This document shows, piece after piece, positions 24,419 to 32,433 of a stretch of DNA of 64,000 bases. How positions within the stretch are numbered: position 1 is the stretch's first letter; every line of letters begins with the position of its first letter. The notes under the pieces are model-generated. The model saw only the letters and a list, made by a program, of their open reading frames with translations, had not been told where the DNA came from and made no database searches. Both the position numbers and the translations under genes were made by a program. The stretch is from Microbulbifer sediminum (GTDB taxonomy: Bacteria > Pseudomonadota > Gammaproteobacteria > Pseudomonadales > Cellvibrionaceae), in the NCBI RefSeq assembly GCF_021729035.1, contig NZ_JAJSAP010000009.1, positions 82,578 through 146,577 of the forward strand. Reading direction: 5' to 3'.

Positions 24419-26674
24419 TCAGAAATTCTTACTGAATTCCACGCCCAGTACCCGCGGGTCATTGACGAAGCCGGTCAGGTTGTTGAAGTCGATCTGGCCC
24501 TTGATGTTCTCCTCGTCGGTGATGTTGCGGCCGAAGAACGCCACTTCATAGTCGTCGGCAAAGCTGCTGTAGCCGATGCGCAGGCCGCCCTCGAACTGGC
24601 CGTCGATGGTGTACTCCTTCGCCTCGTACAGCGCCAGGCTGGTCTCACCCTGGTAGGCCCAGTCGGTGTAGAAGAACACCTCGCCGGTGGTGCCCACGGG
24701 CTGGCTGTAGCGCAGGGTGAAGTTGTAGATGGTCTCCGGTGCCGACTGGAACGGGTTGCCGTCGATCAGCGCCAGGCCGTCGGCGGTCAGCGGGTCGGTG
24801 ACGGTGCACTGGCCGGAGCCGCAGGGCGCGGTGGTGAGGTCCGCATCGCGGATCTCGGTATCGGCGAAGCCGGCACCGGCGGTGAGCAGCAGGTTGTCGG
24901 TGGCCACCCACTCCAGGTCCACCTCGAAGCCCTGGCCCACACCCTGTTCGGCGTTCAGCAGGCGGTTGAAGTTGCCACCGCCACCCACGGCGGTCAGCTG
25001 GATGTCGTCGATCTGGTAGTAGAACACCGAGCTGTTCAGGCGCAGGGTGTTTTCCAGCAGGTCGGCCTTGTAGCCGATCTCGAACGAGGTGATGGTCTCG
25101 GAGTCCGCCACCGAGGGGCTGCCCTCGAAGGCCACGTCGCGGGCCTGGATCGACTGCGCGCGGAAGCCTTCGGCCAGGCGCACGTACAGGCTGGAGAAAT
25201 CGTCCAGCTGGTAGTTCACGCTGGTCTCCCAGCTCAGCTGGCCATCGTCGATCTCCACCGGGTCGTAGTCCTGCACGCTGGCGGCGCCGATCACCAGGGC
25301 GAAGCCGTCCACGTTCTGCTGGCCAACCACCAGGCTTTTCTCGTCGTAGGTGTAGCGCAGGCCCACGGTACCGGTCAGCGCGTCGGTGAAGTCGTAGGAC
25401 GTCTGGCCGAACAGGGACCAGGAGGTGTTGGCGTGGCTGACAGTGGTGGCACCGAAGAAGCCATCGATGCTGGTGACGTCCAGCTCGGAATCGAAATAGA
25501 AACCGCCGGCCTGCCACTGCAGCGGGCTGGCGGTGTTGCTGGCCAGGCGCACTTCCTGGGTCAGCTGGGATACGTCCGCCTGGTCTTCGGTAACCGCGTC
25601 GAAGGGAATAAAGCCGGGGCCGTCGCCGGCCACACCGCCGTCGATGTCGCCCTTGCTCAGGCCGTCGGCGCCCTCGTAGGCGGAGATGCTGGTGAAGATC
25701 ACGTCGCCCAGGTCCCACTCCAGTTTCAGGGAGGAGCCGGCGCTCTCGTATTGCTGCGGGTTGTTGTCGCCCTGGTTGTAGTAGACGGAATCCCGGTCGA
25801 AGTTATCGCTCAGCTTGCCCTCGGCGCCCTGCTCGAGGATGTTGGCGCGGAAGATGCTGGCGGTGCCGTCGAGGTCGCGCTGGTGCACGTTCAGCAGCGC
25901 GGAGAAATCATCGGTGGGAGTCCACAGCAGCTGGGCGCGCCCGGCCAGCTCGGTGAAACCGCCCAGGGCCTCCTCCTCGCCGGTGCCGCTGGGGCCACCT
26001 GAATAGGTATTGTCGATCCAGTCGCCGCGCTCCTGGCGCAGGAAGGAAACGCGGGCTGCCAGCTTATCGTCCACCAGGCTGCCGCCCACGGCACCTTCAA
26101 TATTGGCGGTGCCCAGTTCACCGGCGGCCACCTTGGTGTAGCCCTCGGTCTCCCAGGTGGGCTTGCGGCTGTCGAACTTGACGATACCGGCGGTGGTGTT
26201 GCGCCCGAACAGCGTGCCCTGCGGGCCGCGCACCACTTCCACCTGTTCCACGTCGAAAATCGGGAAGCTCTTCAGCACCACGTTTTCCTGCACCACCTCG
26301 TCGAAGATGATGGATACCGGCTGGGAGGCGGCCAGGTCGAAATCGGAGTTACCCAGGCCGCGGATATAGAAGCGCGGCGCCGCGCGGCCGTTGGAGGATT
26401 CCGCGTAAAGGTTGGGCACCCGCGCTGCCAGCGCGAGGATATCGTCGCCCGCGGAGAAGATGCTGTCGAAACGCTCACCGGACAGGGCCGCCACGGAAAT
26501 AGGCACGTCCTGCAGGGACTCCGCGCGCTTCTGCGCGGTGACGGTGACTTCTTCCAGGCGCTTGCCGTCGGCGGCCAGCGCCACTGCGGGTACGGTTGCC
26601 GCAATGGCAGTGGCCAGCAGGGCCGGACTAAACAGGGCGGCGGTGCGCGAGGAGAGGTTGGTTACCTTGTTCAT
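24419..26674 (-). CDS. TonB-dependent outer-membrane receptor
   Basis: About 751 residues from the ATG at 26674 (AAGGAAAA upstream); the longer frame to 26842 adds an Arg-rich non-signal extension. It has a signal peptide ending VALA, a TonB box-like EEVTVTAQKR (41-50), a plug domain with DVPISVAAL, FYIRGLGNSDF and VEVVRGPQGTLFGRNTTAG, then a beta-barrel with the terminal aromatic FSKNF. It is the last upstream gene of the deaminase/NUP group, so nucleosides or nucleotides are a reasonable cargo guess. No FecR-like N-terminal signalling domain is present. Confidence 0.85.
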   Translation of the reverse strand: MNKVTNLSSRTAALFSPALLATAIAATVPAVALAADGKRLEEVTVTAQKRAESLQDVPISVAALSGERFDSIFSAGDDILALAARVPNLYAESSNGRAAPRFYIRGLGNSDFDLAASQPVSIIFDEVVQENVVLKSFPIFDVEQVEVVRGPQGTLFGRNTTAGIVKFDSRKPTWETEGYTKVAAGELGTANIEGAVGGSLVDDKLAARVSFLRQERGDWIDNTYSGGPSGTGEEEALGGFTELAGRAQLLWTPTDDFSALLNVHQRDLDGTASIFRANILEQGAEGKLSDNFDRDSVYYNQGDNNPQQYESAGSSLKLEWDLGDVIFTSISAYEGADGLSKGDIDGGVAGDGPGFIPFDAVTEDQADVSQLTQEVRLASNTASPLQWQAGGFYFDSELDVTSIDGFFGATTVSHANTSWSLFGQTSYDFTDALTGTVGLRYTYDEKSLVVGQQNVDGFALVIGAASVQDYDPVEIDDGQLSWETSVNYQLDDFSSLYVRLAEGFRAQSIQARDVAFEGSPSVADSETITSFEIGYKADLLENTLRLNSSVFYYQIDDIQLTAVGGGGNFNRLLNAEQGVGQGFEVDLEWVATDNLLLTAGAGFADTEIRDADLTTAPCGSGQCTVTDPLTADGLALIDGNPFQSAPETIYNFTLRYSQPVGTTGEVFFYTDWAYQGETSLALYEAKEYTIDGQFEGGLRIGYSSFADDYEVAFFGRNITDEENIKGQIDFNNLTGFVNDPRVLGVEFSKNF

Positions 26675-27116
26675 TGGTGTTTTTCCTTTACGCGACCGCC
26701 GGCCGTCCCACAGGGGGCGGCCGGCGGCCATGGGTACTCGTGGTTGGACTGCAGTGTCCCGGTATCCGGTTGCCGCTCTGCTGGCGACTTTCCTGGCGGT
26801 GGCGTTGGGGAAGCGCTGCTCCCGGCCACCAATCGGTAACACGATTAAATTCGCATAGGCATGAGCAACGGGCGTGCCAATTTTTGGGGCACAGCAGCGA
26901 TTATCCCGCTTCGGTGCCTCGCGCCCGTATTCTGTTGTGAATTGCCTGTTTTCCAGTGCCTTCCAGGCCGCGCAGTACCGCCGCTACAGAAACAGCCATG
27001 CATTAATGCACACAAAAAGTGCACTGGGGTAAAACGAACAGCAATTAAGCCCCAATATGGGGCGCCGTACAACAGCGACAGCAACGGGATCACCCCGCGC
27101 CTGTGACGCAAAACAA
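26675..27116. other. Promoter region of the receptor gene
   Basis: About 440 bases between the receptor start and the terminator of the tyrosine operon. No gene is supported. A palindrome-like GGGGCACAGCAGCG context was checked but has no convincing symmetry. The promoter of the receptor must lie here. Confidence 0.35.
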
Positions 27117-27140
27117 AAAGGCCACCCGGAGGTGGCCTTT
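27117..27140 (-). terminator. Rho-independent terminator of the hppD operon
   Basis: On the minus strand, 23 bases after the FAA hydrolase stop, AAAGGCCACC pairs perfectly with GGTGGCCTTT around a 4-base loop and runs into TTTTTGTTTTG. This is a textbook intrinsic terminator. Confidence 0.9.
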
Positions 27141-27162
27141 CTGAAACAACGGGAAGGGGCGG

Positions 27163-28170
27163 TTACGCCTGCTCCACCGCCTGCTCGATGCGTCCGAAGA
27201 TGGACTTGCCCTCGCCGTCGAACATCTCGATGGCAATCCTGTCACCGAAGTCCATAAACGAAGTCGCCGGCTTGCCGTCCTGGATCGTCTCGATCATGCG
27301 GATCTCGGCGATACAGCTGTAGCCGACACCGCCGGCTGCCACCGGTTTGCCCGGGCCGCCGTCGAGTTTGTTCGACACAGTACCGGAACCGATGATGGTG
27401 CCGGCACCCAGCGCGCGGGTCTTGGCCGCATGGGCGATCAGCTGGCCGAAGTGGAAGGTCATGTCCACACCGGCATTCGGCTCACCGAACTTGCTGCCAT
27501 TCAGTTCAGACACCAGCGGCAGGTGCAGCTTGCCCTCTTTCCAGCTGTCACCCAGCTGGTCCGGGGTGACGCACACCGGCGAGAAGGCGCTGGACGGCTT
27601 GGACTGGTAGAACCCGAAGCCCTTGCCCAGTTCACCCGGGATCAGGCCGCGCAGGGACACGTCATTGACCAGCATCACCAGCTTGATGTGCTTGAGCGCA
27701 TCTTCCGGGGACACCCCCATGGGCACGTCGTCGGTGATGACGGCGATCTCGGCCTCGAAGTCGATTCCGAAACCCTCGCTCTGCGGCATCTTCACCGGCT
27801 CGCGCGGGGCCAGGAAGGTGTCGGAACCGCCCTGGTACATCAGCGGGTCGGTCCAGAAGCTCTCGGGCATTTCCGCACCGCGGGCCTTGCGCACCAGTTC
27901 CACATGGTTGACGTAGGCACTGCCGTCGGCCCAGTGGTAGGCGCGGGGCAGCGGCGAGTGGCACTGGGCCTGGTCGAAGGCTTCGCCCGCGACCTCACCG
28001 CTTTCCAGTTGCGCGTGCAGTTTTTCCAGCTTGCCGGAAACCTGCTCCCAGTTATCCAGCGCGCTCTGCAGGGTCGGTGCGATGTCACCGGCCGGCGCCA
28101 TGCGGGACAGGTCATCGGAGACCACGACCAACTTGCCGTCGCGGCCGGATTTAAGGCTGGCTAACTTCAC
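27163..28170 (-). CDS. Fumarylacetoacetate hydrolase family protein
   Basis: 335 residues from the GTG at 28170, which follows GGGAGG and overlaps the upstream stop codon (GTGA). A longer frame to 28485 is out of place because it runs antisense-like through the VOC gene. The FAH fold is clear: GFGIDFEAEIAVITDDVP (metal-binding Glu residues), MLVNDVSLRG (metal Asp), SSAFSPVCVTPDQLG, then GTIIGSGTVSNK and a C-terminal GDRIAIEMFD. In tyrosine catabolism this family splits fumarylacetoacetate to fumarate and acetoacetate; the operon with hppD supports that role. Homogentisate dioxygenase and maleylacetoacetate isomerase are not in the window. Confidence 0.85.
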   Translation of the reverse strand: MKLASLKSGRDGKLVVVSDDLSRMAPAGDIAPTLQSALDNWEQVSGKLEKLHAQLESGEVAGEAFDQAQCHSPLPRAYHWADGSAYVNHVELVRKARGAEMPESFWTDPLMYQGGSDTFLAPREPVKMPQSEGFGIDFEAEIAVITDDVPMGVSPEDALKHIKLVMLVNDVSLRGLIPGELGKGFGFYQSKPSSAFSPVCVTPDQLGDSWKEGKLHLPLVSELNGSKFGEPNAGVDMTFHFGQLIAHAAKTRALGAGTIIGSGTVSNKLDGGPGKPVAAGGVGYSCIAEIRMIETIQDGKPATSFMDFGDRIAIEMFDGEGKSIFGRIEQAVEQA

Positions 28171-28727
28171 TGTGCCTCCCCATTCTTGTTCGGATTGAAT
28201 TCCCCTTCGCCGTGCATCCACGCGGCGTGGCGGGGCGCTTTCTTGGTGCGCGACCACTCCTCGAGCATGTCTTCGGCCACCCGCTTGAGCTCCTCGTGCA
28301 TGCCGGGCTCGGCGGTGTTGGCCGCCAGCTCGATACGGTGCCCGTTCGGGTCGAAGAAGTAAATGGACTTGAAGATGGTGTGGTCGGTGGGGCCGAGCAC
28401 GTCGAGGCCCGCATCTTCCAGCTTCTGCTTCATGGCCAGCAGCTCGTCCATGCTCTCCACTTCCAGCGCGATGTGCTGCACCCACTGCGGGGTGTTCTGG
28501 TCGCGGCCCATATCCGGGGAATTGGGCAGCTCGAAGAACGCCAGCACGTTGCCCTGCCCCGCATCCATGAAGATGTGCATGTACGGGTCGGGTTCCCCGG
28601 TGGAGGGAACCTTGTTCTCGGCGATGGCCAGCTGGAAGTCCATGCCCAGGAGATCGCGGTAGAATTCCACGGTCTCCTTGGCATCGCGGCAGCGGTAGGC
28701 CACGTGGTGAATACGCTTGATGCCCAT
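28167..28727 (-). CDS. VOC family (glyoxalase-fold) protein
   Basis: About 186 residues from the ATG at 28727 (AAGGCTGAT upstream). Two vicinal-oxygen-chelate modules: IHHVAYRCRDAKETVEFY with first metal His, then QHIALEVESMDELL with second His, and FFDPNGHRIELAA with the Glu ligand. It starts four bases after the hppD stop and ends overlapping the FAA gene, so the three are translationally coupled. Its reaction is unknown; genes like this often accompany hppD/hmgA and may act on a related aromatic or thiol adduct. Confidence 0.8.
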   Translation of the reverse strand: MGIKRIHHVAYRCRDAKETVEFYRDLLGMDFQLAIAENKVPSTGEPDPYMHIFMDAGQGNVLAFFELPNSPDMGRDQNTPQWVQHIALEVESMDELLAMKQKLEDAGLDVLGPTDHTIFKSIYFFDPNGHRIELAANTAEPGMHEELKRVAEDMLEEWSRTKKAPRHAAWMHGEGEFNPNKNGEAQ

Positions 28728-28731
28728 GGGA

Positions 28732-29820
28732 TCAGCCTTCTTTTGCCTTGTCACCGATCACGCCGCGCTTCAGCTGGTCGCGCTCGATGGATTCAAACAG
28801 TGCCTTGAAGTTGCCCTCGCCGAAGCCTTCGTCTTCCTTGCGCTGGATAAACTCGAAGAACACCGGGCCGAGCATGTTGGCGGAGAAGATCTGCAGCAGC
28901 AGGCGCGGCTGGCCGCCCTCGGTGGTGCCGTCCAGCAGCAGGCCGCGGGCCTTCAGCTCGTCGGTGGGCTCGCCGTGGCCCGGCAGGCGCTCTTCCAGCA
29001 TCTCGTAATAGGTTTCCGGGGGCGGGGTCATGAATTCCATGCCCTGCTCTTTCAGACGGTCCCAGCAGGCGATCAGGTCGTCACAGGCAAAGGCGATGTG
29101 CTGGATGCCCTCGCCGTTGTACTTCATCAGGAACTCTTCGATCTGGCCGCCGCCACCGGCAGCCTCTTCGTTCAGCGGGATGCGGATCTTGCCGTCCGGC
29201 GCGGTCATGGCCTTGGACAGCAGGCCGGTGTACTCGCCCTTGATGTCGAAGTAGCGGATCTCGCGGAAGTTGAACAGGTCCTCGTAGTACTTGGCCCAGT
29301 AGTCCATGCGGCCGCGATAGACGTTGTGGGTCAGGTGGTCCAGGGTGTGGAAGCCACAGCCTTCCGGATGCTTGTCCACGCCCTCGATCCACTCGAAGTC
29401 GATGTCGTAGATGGACTCGCCTTCCTTATAGCGGTCGATCAGGTACAGGGTGGCACCGCCGATACCCTTGATGGCCGGCAGGCGCAGTTCCATCGGGCCG
29501 GTTTCCACTTCCACCGGCTGGGCGCCCTTCTTGATCGCCTCTTCATAGGCGAACTTGGCGTCTTTCACGCGGAAGGCCAGGCCGCAGGCGGACGGGCCGT
29601 GCTCGCGGGCGTAGTAGTCGGCGTGGCTGCCCGGCTCGTAGTTGGTGATGAAGTTGATATCGCCCTGGCGCCACAGTTCGACGTCCTTGGAGCGGTGGCG
29701 GGCGACTTTCGAGAAGCCCATGGCGGTGAAGACATTCTCGAGAATGCCTTTCTCGGGCGCGGTAAATTCGACGAATTCAAAGCCGTCGAGGCCCATCGGG
29801 TTTTCAAACAAATCGGCCAT
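28732..29820 (-). CDS. hppD: 4-hydroxyphenylpyruvate dioxygenase
   Basis: 362 residues, the usual length. It oxidises 4-hydroxyphenylpyruvate to homogentisate, the second step of tyrosine degradation, using Fe(II) and O2 in the cytoplasm. Two VOC domains are present, and the C-terminal catalytic half carries the three iron ligands His162 (LDHLT), His241 (IQHIAF) and Glu323 (FFEFIQR). The substrate-gating C-terminal helix ([18 protein letters not shown]) is intact. First gene of the operon hppD-VOC-FAA hydrolase. Its promoter region contains a double palindromic operator (29878-29918). Homogentisate made here can also feed pyomelanin if the dioxygenase step is slow. Confidence 0.95.
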   Translation of the reverse strand: MADLFENPMGLDGFEFVEFTAPEKGILENVFTAMGFSKVARHRSKDVELWRQGDINFITNYEPGSHADYYAREHGPSACGLAFRVKDAKFAYEEAIKKGAQPVEVETGPMELRLPAIKGIGGATLYLIDRYKEGESIYDIDFEWIEGVDKHPEGCGFHTLDHLTHNVYRGRMDYWAKYYEDLFNFREIRYFDIKGEYTGLLSKAMTAPDGKIRIPLNEEAAGGGGQIEEFLMKYNGEGIQHIAFACDDLIACWDRLKEQGMEFMTPPPETYYEMLEERLPGHGEPTDELKARGLLLDGTTEGGQPRLLLQIFSANMLGPVFFEFIQRKEDEGFGEGNFKALFESIERDQLKRGVIGDKAKEG

Positions 29821-29877
29821 GCGGTCCTCCGTTATCTCTCACTACAGCGCCACCGAGCGGGTGCGGCGGCGGACTCA

Positions 29878-29918
29878 TTAGTTTCAGGTGCAACGAACTT
29901 AGTTGCACGTGTAACTAA
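29878..29918. promoter_or_regulatory. Tandem 20-base operator palindromes upstream of hppD
   Basis: TTAGTTGCACGTGTAACTAA (29899-29918) matches its own complement in 9 of 10 pairs. A second, weaker copy TTAGTTTCAGGTGCAACGAA (29878-29897) lies directly before it with one base between, so the centres are 21 bases (two helical turns) apart. They are 58-98 bases upstream of the hppD start. Shape and spacing suit cooperative binding of two dimers of a MarR- or similar-type regulator of tyrosine catabolism. The regulator is not encoded in this window. Confidence 0.7.
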
Positions 29919-30264
29919 TGTCAAGCCGTGTGTCCGGTGCGATGCTGACGCACAGGGGGCTCGCGGTCACCGGCAGGCAGGATGTCCGCGTGGTTGATGC
30001 AAATCGCCCCAGTATCGCCGACTTTAGGCGCCAACTGCCCTGGCGAGCACAGCCGACCACCCTGTTTCCAACCACCTTGTTTCCAATGTGCGACTGGCGA
30101 TGCCGGGAGGGTGTACAGCCGCTGTGGCGCACTGACCCGCGGGTCCCGGCCCAATGGGACCAGCGCCCGGCGGGCGCAGGGGCTAGAATCGCGGAATCCG
30201 TATTTTTACCCTGCCCCGGCTCCGCTGCTGCCGGGGCCGCTGAAACCGGGAGCGCAAGATAATA

Positions 30265-31617
30265 ATGAAGAAGTTCAGCCTGTTCCTGGTGGGCGGTGCC
30301 AGCGCCCTGCTGCTGGCGGTCACCCTGCTCGCCCCGCGCCTCCTCGGCTTCTCCGTCACCCAGCTCGGCGACGCGGTGCGCGTGGCCACCGGCATGGGAG
30401 CAAAACTTGCCTGTTCGGGGCGATTTGTCTCCGGCTTCGACCGGGCACGGATTATGGGCGACCTGGCTTCCTATTCCCCCGCCACTCACCTGCTGCAACT
30501 GGACTACGGCGACAAGCGGGTGACGGCGACGCTGCTGGGACTGGGGCGCACCAGCGCCACCTATCGCGAGGGGCTGGGCTGCACACTGGATATCGGTGAC
30601 ACCGGGCCGCTCGATCGCGTCCGGATAACGCCGGTGGAAACCAGCGGGGAGGAATGGCCGCAGGGCTCTTCGGTCTCCTCTATCGACCCGGCCCTGCAGA
30701 AGCGGGTGGAGGCGATGCTGGCCGCGGACAACCGGGCCGGTCTGCAGACACGCGCGTTGCTGGTGGTCCAGGGCGGCAAGCTGGTGGCGGAGGCCTATGG
30801 TCCCGGCATTGACACACAGACGCCGCTGCTGGGCTGGTCCATGGGCAAGAGCCTGACCGCGATCATGCTGGGCCGGCTGGAGCACCTGGGCGTGGCGGAC
30901 ACCGGTGCGACCCCGGTATTCAGCCAGTGGCAGGAAGACGAGCGGGCCGGGATCGCCATGGAGGATTTGTTGCAGATGACCTCGGGCCTGGATTTCGACG
31001 AGACCTACGCACCGGGCAGCGATGCGACCGAGATGCTGTTCAGCGCGCACAGCGCTTCAGACCTGCCCATGGCCAGCCCGGCGAGGCTCGACCCCGGCAG
31101 CCATTTCTCATACTCGTCCGGCACCACCAACCTGGTGGCCCGCTGGATACACGAGCGCCTCGGCGGTACCCAGGCAAGCCTGGATTTTTTCCGCGAGGAA
31201 ATCCTGCAGCCACTGGGCATGGCACATACGGTGTTCGAAATGGATCCGAGCGGCGTGTTTGTGGGCAGCTCTTATATCTACGCCTCTGCACGGGACTGGG
31301 CGCGGCTGGGCCAGCTGATGCTGGACCGGGGCGAGCTGAACGGCCAGCGGTTGCTCAGCGAGGACTGGGTCGAGCGCGCGGCAATGCCAAACAGCAGTGA
31401 CAACGAGCCGCGCTACGGTTACCAGTTCTGGCTGAACCGCGGCGGCACCTCACCCCGCTACCCGCAACTTCCGGATGACGTTTTCCTGATGCAGGGCAAC
31501 CGCCGGCAGCGGGTGCTGATTTCGCCGTCCACCGACACGGTGGTGGTGCGGCTGGGCTGGTCGGCCAGCCGCTATCCTACCGGGGAGAATTTCGCCCGGT
31601 TGCTGCCGGGCGGCTGA
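30265..31617 (+). CDS. Serine hydrolase of the class C beta-lactamase family
   Basis: 450 residues. An N-terminal membrane anchor or uncleaved signal (LFLVGGASALLLAVTLLAP) precedes a family-specific N-domain of about 130 residues and the beta-lactamase fold from about residue 140. The nucleophile motif is GWSMGKSLT (Ser192, Lys195) and the Tyr motif is FSYSSGTTN (Tyr283). It resembles 6-aminohexanoate-dimer hydrolase/esterase-type enzymes rather than true AmpC, and no clear KTG box is seen (a GN-x-R segment takes its place). Substrate unknown; location periplasmic or membrane-bound. It is transcribed away from hppD and converges on the exopolysaccharide operon. Confidence 0.8.
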   Translation: MKKFSLFLVGGASALLLAVTLLAPRLLGFSVTQLGDAVRVATGMGAKLACSGRFVSGFDRARIMGDLASYSPATHLLQLDYGDKRVTATLLGLGRTSATYREGLGCTLDIGDTGPLDRVRITPVETSGEEWPQGSSVSSIDPALQKRVEAMLAADNRAGLQTRALLVVQGGKLVAEAYGPGIDTQTPLLGWSMGKSLTAIMLGRLEHLGVADTGATPVFSQWQEDERAGIAMEDLLQMTSGLDFDETYAPGSDATEMLFSAHSASDLPMASPARLDPGSHFSYSSGTTNLVARWIHERLGGTQASLDFFREEILQPLGMAHTVFEMDPSGVFVGSSYIYASARDWARLGQLMLDRGELNGQRLLSEDWVERAAMPNSSDNEPRYGYQFWLNRGGTSPRYPQLPDDVFLMQGNRRQRVLISPSTDTVVVRLGWSASRYPTGENFARLLPGG

Positions 31618-31635
31618 TTTCCGGGCCGGGAACTC

Positions 31636-32433
31636 TCAGGCGGGCACCGGGTGTGGCCGGCCGGGAAATCGCGCCGGCGCCGCGGGCCGCGCCCGGGCCT
31701 GGCCGTAAGAAAGGATTTTGGCCGGATTGTCGTACACCAGCAGTCGTGCCTGTTCAGCACCCACCAGCTTTTCCGCGACGACCCGCCCCTCCTCCAGCAG
31801 CGGCGGGCGCCGTACCGGGTGGTGGGCATCGGTCGCCAGCACGGTCACCGCCCCGCGCTTCAACAGCTGGCGCGCGCGGCGTTCGGCGCGTTCGCCAAAA
31901 CGCCCGCACAGGGAACCGGCGGTGACCTGCAGCAGGCAGCCGGCCTCCAGCAGCGGGTCGATTTTTTCCAGTTTCCGCAGGATATCCCGGTTGCGTTCCG
32001 GGTGGGCAATCATCGGCCGGACGCCGCCGCGGCGCAGCCACCGCAGCAGGGCCTCGGTGCCCGGGGGGATATGGCTGTGCGGCAGTTCCAGTAACAGCAC
32101 GCGCTCCCCGTCCCAGCGCCCCAGGTAGGGCACCTGCCGGTTGCGTATCTGTGCCGGCAGTTCATCGGTGAGGCGCACTTCCGCCGCGAGCCCCAGGCGC
32201 AAGGGGATACCGGTCCGGCGCACGGCGCTACTGAACTGGCGGAACACCGCCGTCAGCATGTGAATATCGTGGTGGTAGCGGCCGGGGTGGATATGGGGCG
32301 TGAGCATGGCAAAGCCGATGCCATCGTCCGCGGCCGCCCGGGCCAGCGCCAGCGCTTCGAGCGTATCCCCAGCGCCGTCATCCACCCCGGGCAGCAGGTG
32401 GCAATGCAGGTCGATCAGGCGGCCGGTCGTCAT
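31636..32433 (-). CDS. PHP-type protein tyrosine phosphatase (CpsB/Wzb-like)
   Basis: 265 residues. The N-terminus IDLHCHLLPGVDDGA (Asp8, His10, His12) is the metal-binding signature of CpsB/YwqE manganese-dependent phosphatases; LTPHIHPGRY and the IAHPERNRD and LATDAHHP segments supply the other ligands. It would dephosphorylate the tyrosine-rich tail of the autokinase encoded immediately upstream, whose stop codon overlaps this gene by four bases. CpsB-type phosphatases replace the Wzb type in some Gram-negatives. The last ~20 residues are an Arg/Pro-rich tail not typical of the family. Confidence 0.85.
   Translation of the reverse strand: MTTGRLIDLHCHLLPGVDDGAGDTLEALALARAAADDGIGFAMLTPHIHPGRYHHDIHMLTAVFRQFSSAVRRTGIPLRLGLAAEVRLTDELPAQIRNRQVPYLGRWDGERVLLLELPHSHIPPGTEALLRWLRRGGVRPMIAHPERNRDILRKLEKIDPLLEAGCLLQVTAGSLCGRFGERAERRARQLLKRGAVTVLATDAHHPVRRPPLLEEGRVVAEKLVGAEQARLLVYDNPAKILSYGQARARPAAPARFPGRPHPVPA

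Noticed and set aside
22721..26002. A 1093-codon open frame on the plus strand
   Set aside because: It runs antisense to the NUP, deaminase and TonB receptor genes, which have clear motifs. Long antisense frames are expected in GC-rich DNA, and its Val/Ala/Gly/His-rich translation fits no family.
27163..28485. Extended 440-codon version of the FAA hydrolase
   Set aside because: The extra N-terminal part is a frame-shifted reading of the VOC gene. The GTG at 28170 has a ribosome binding site and gives the normal length.
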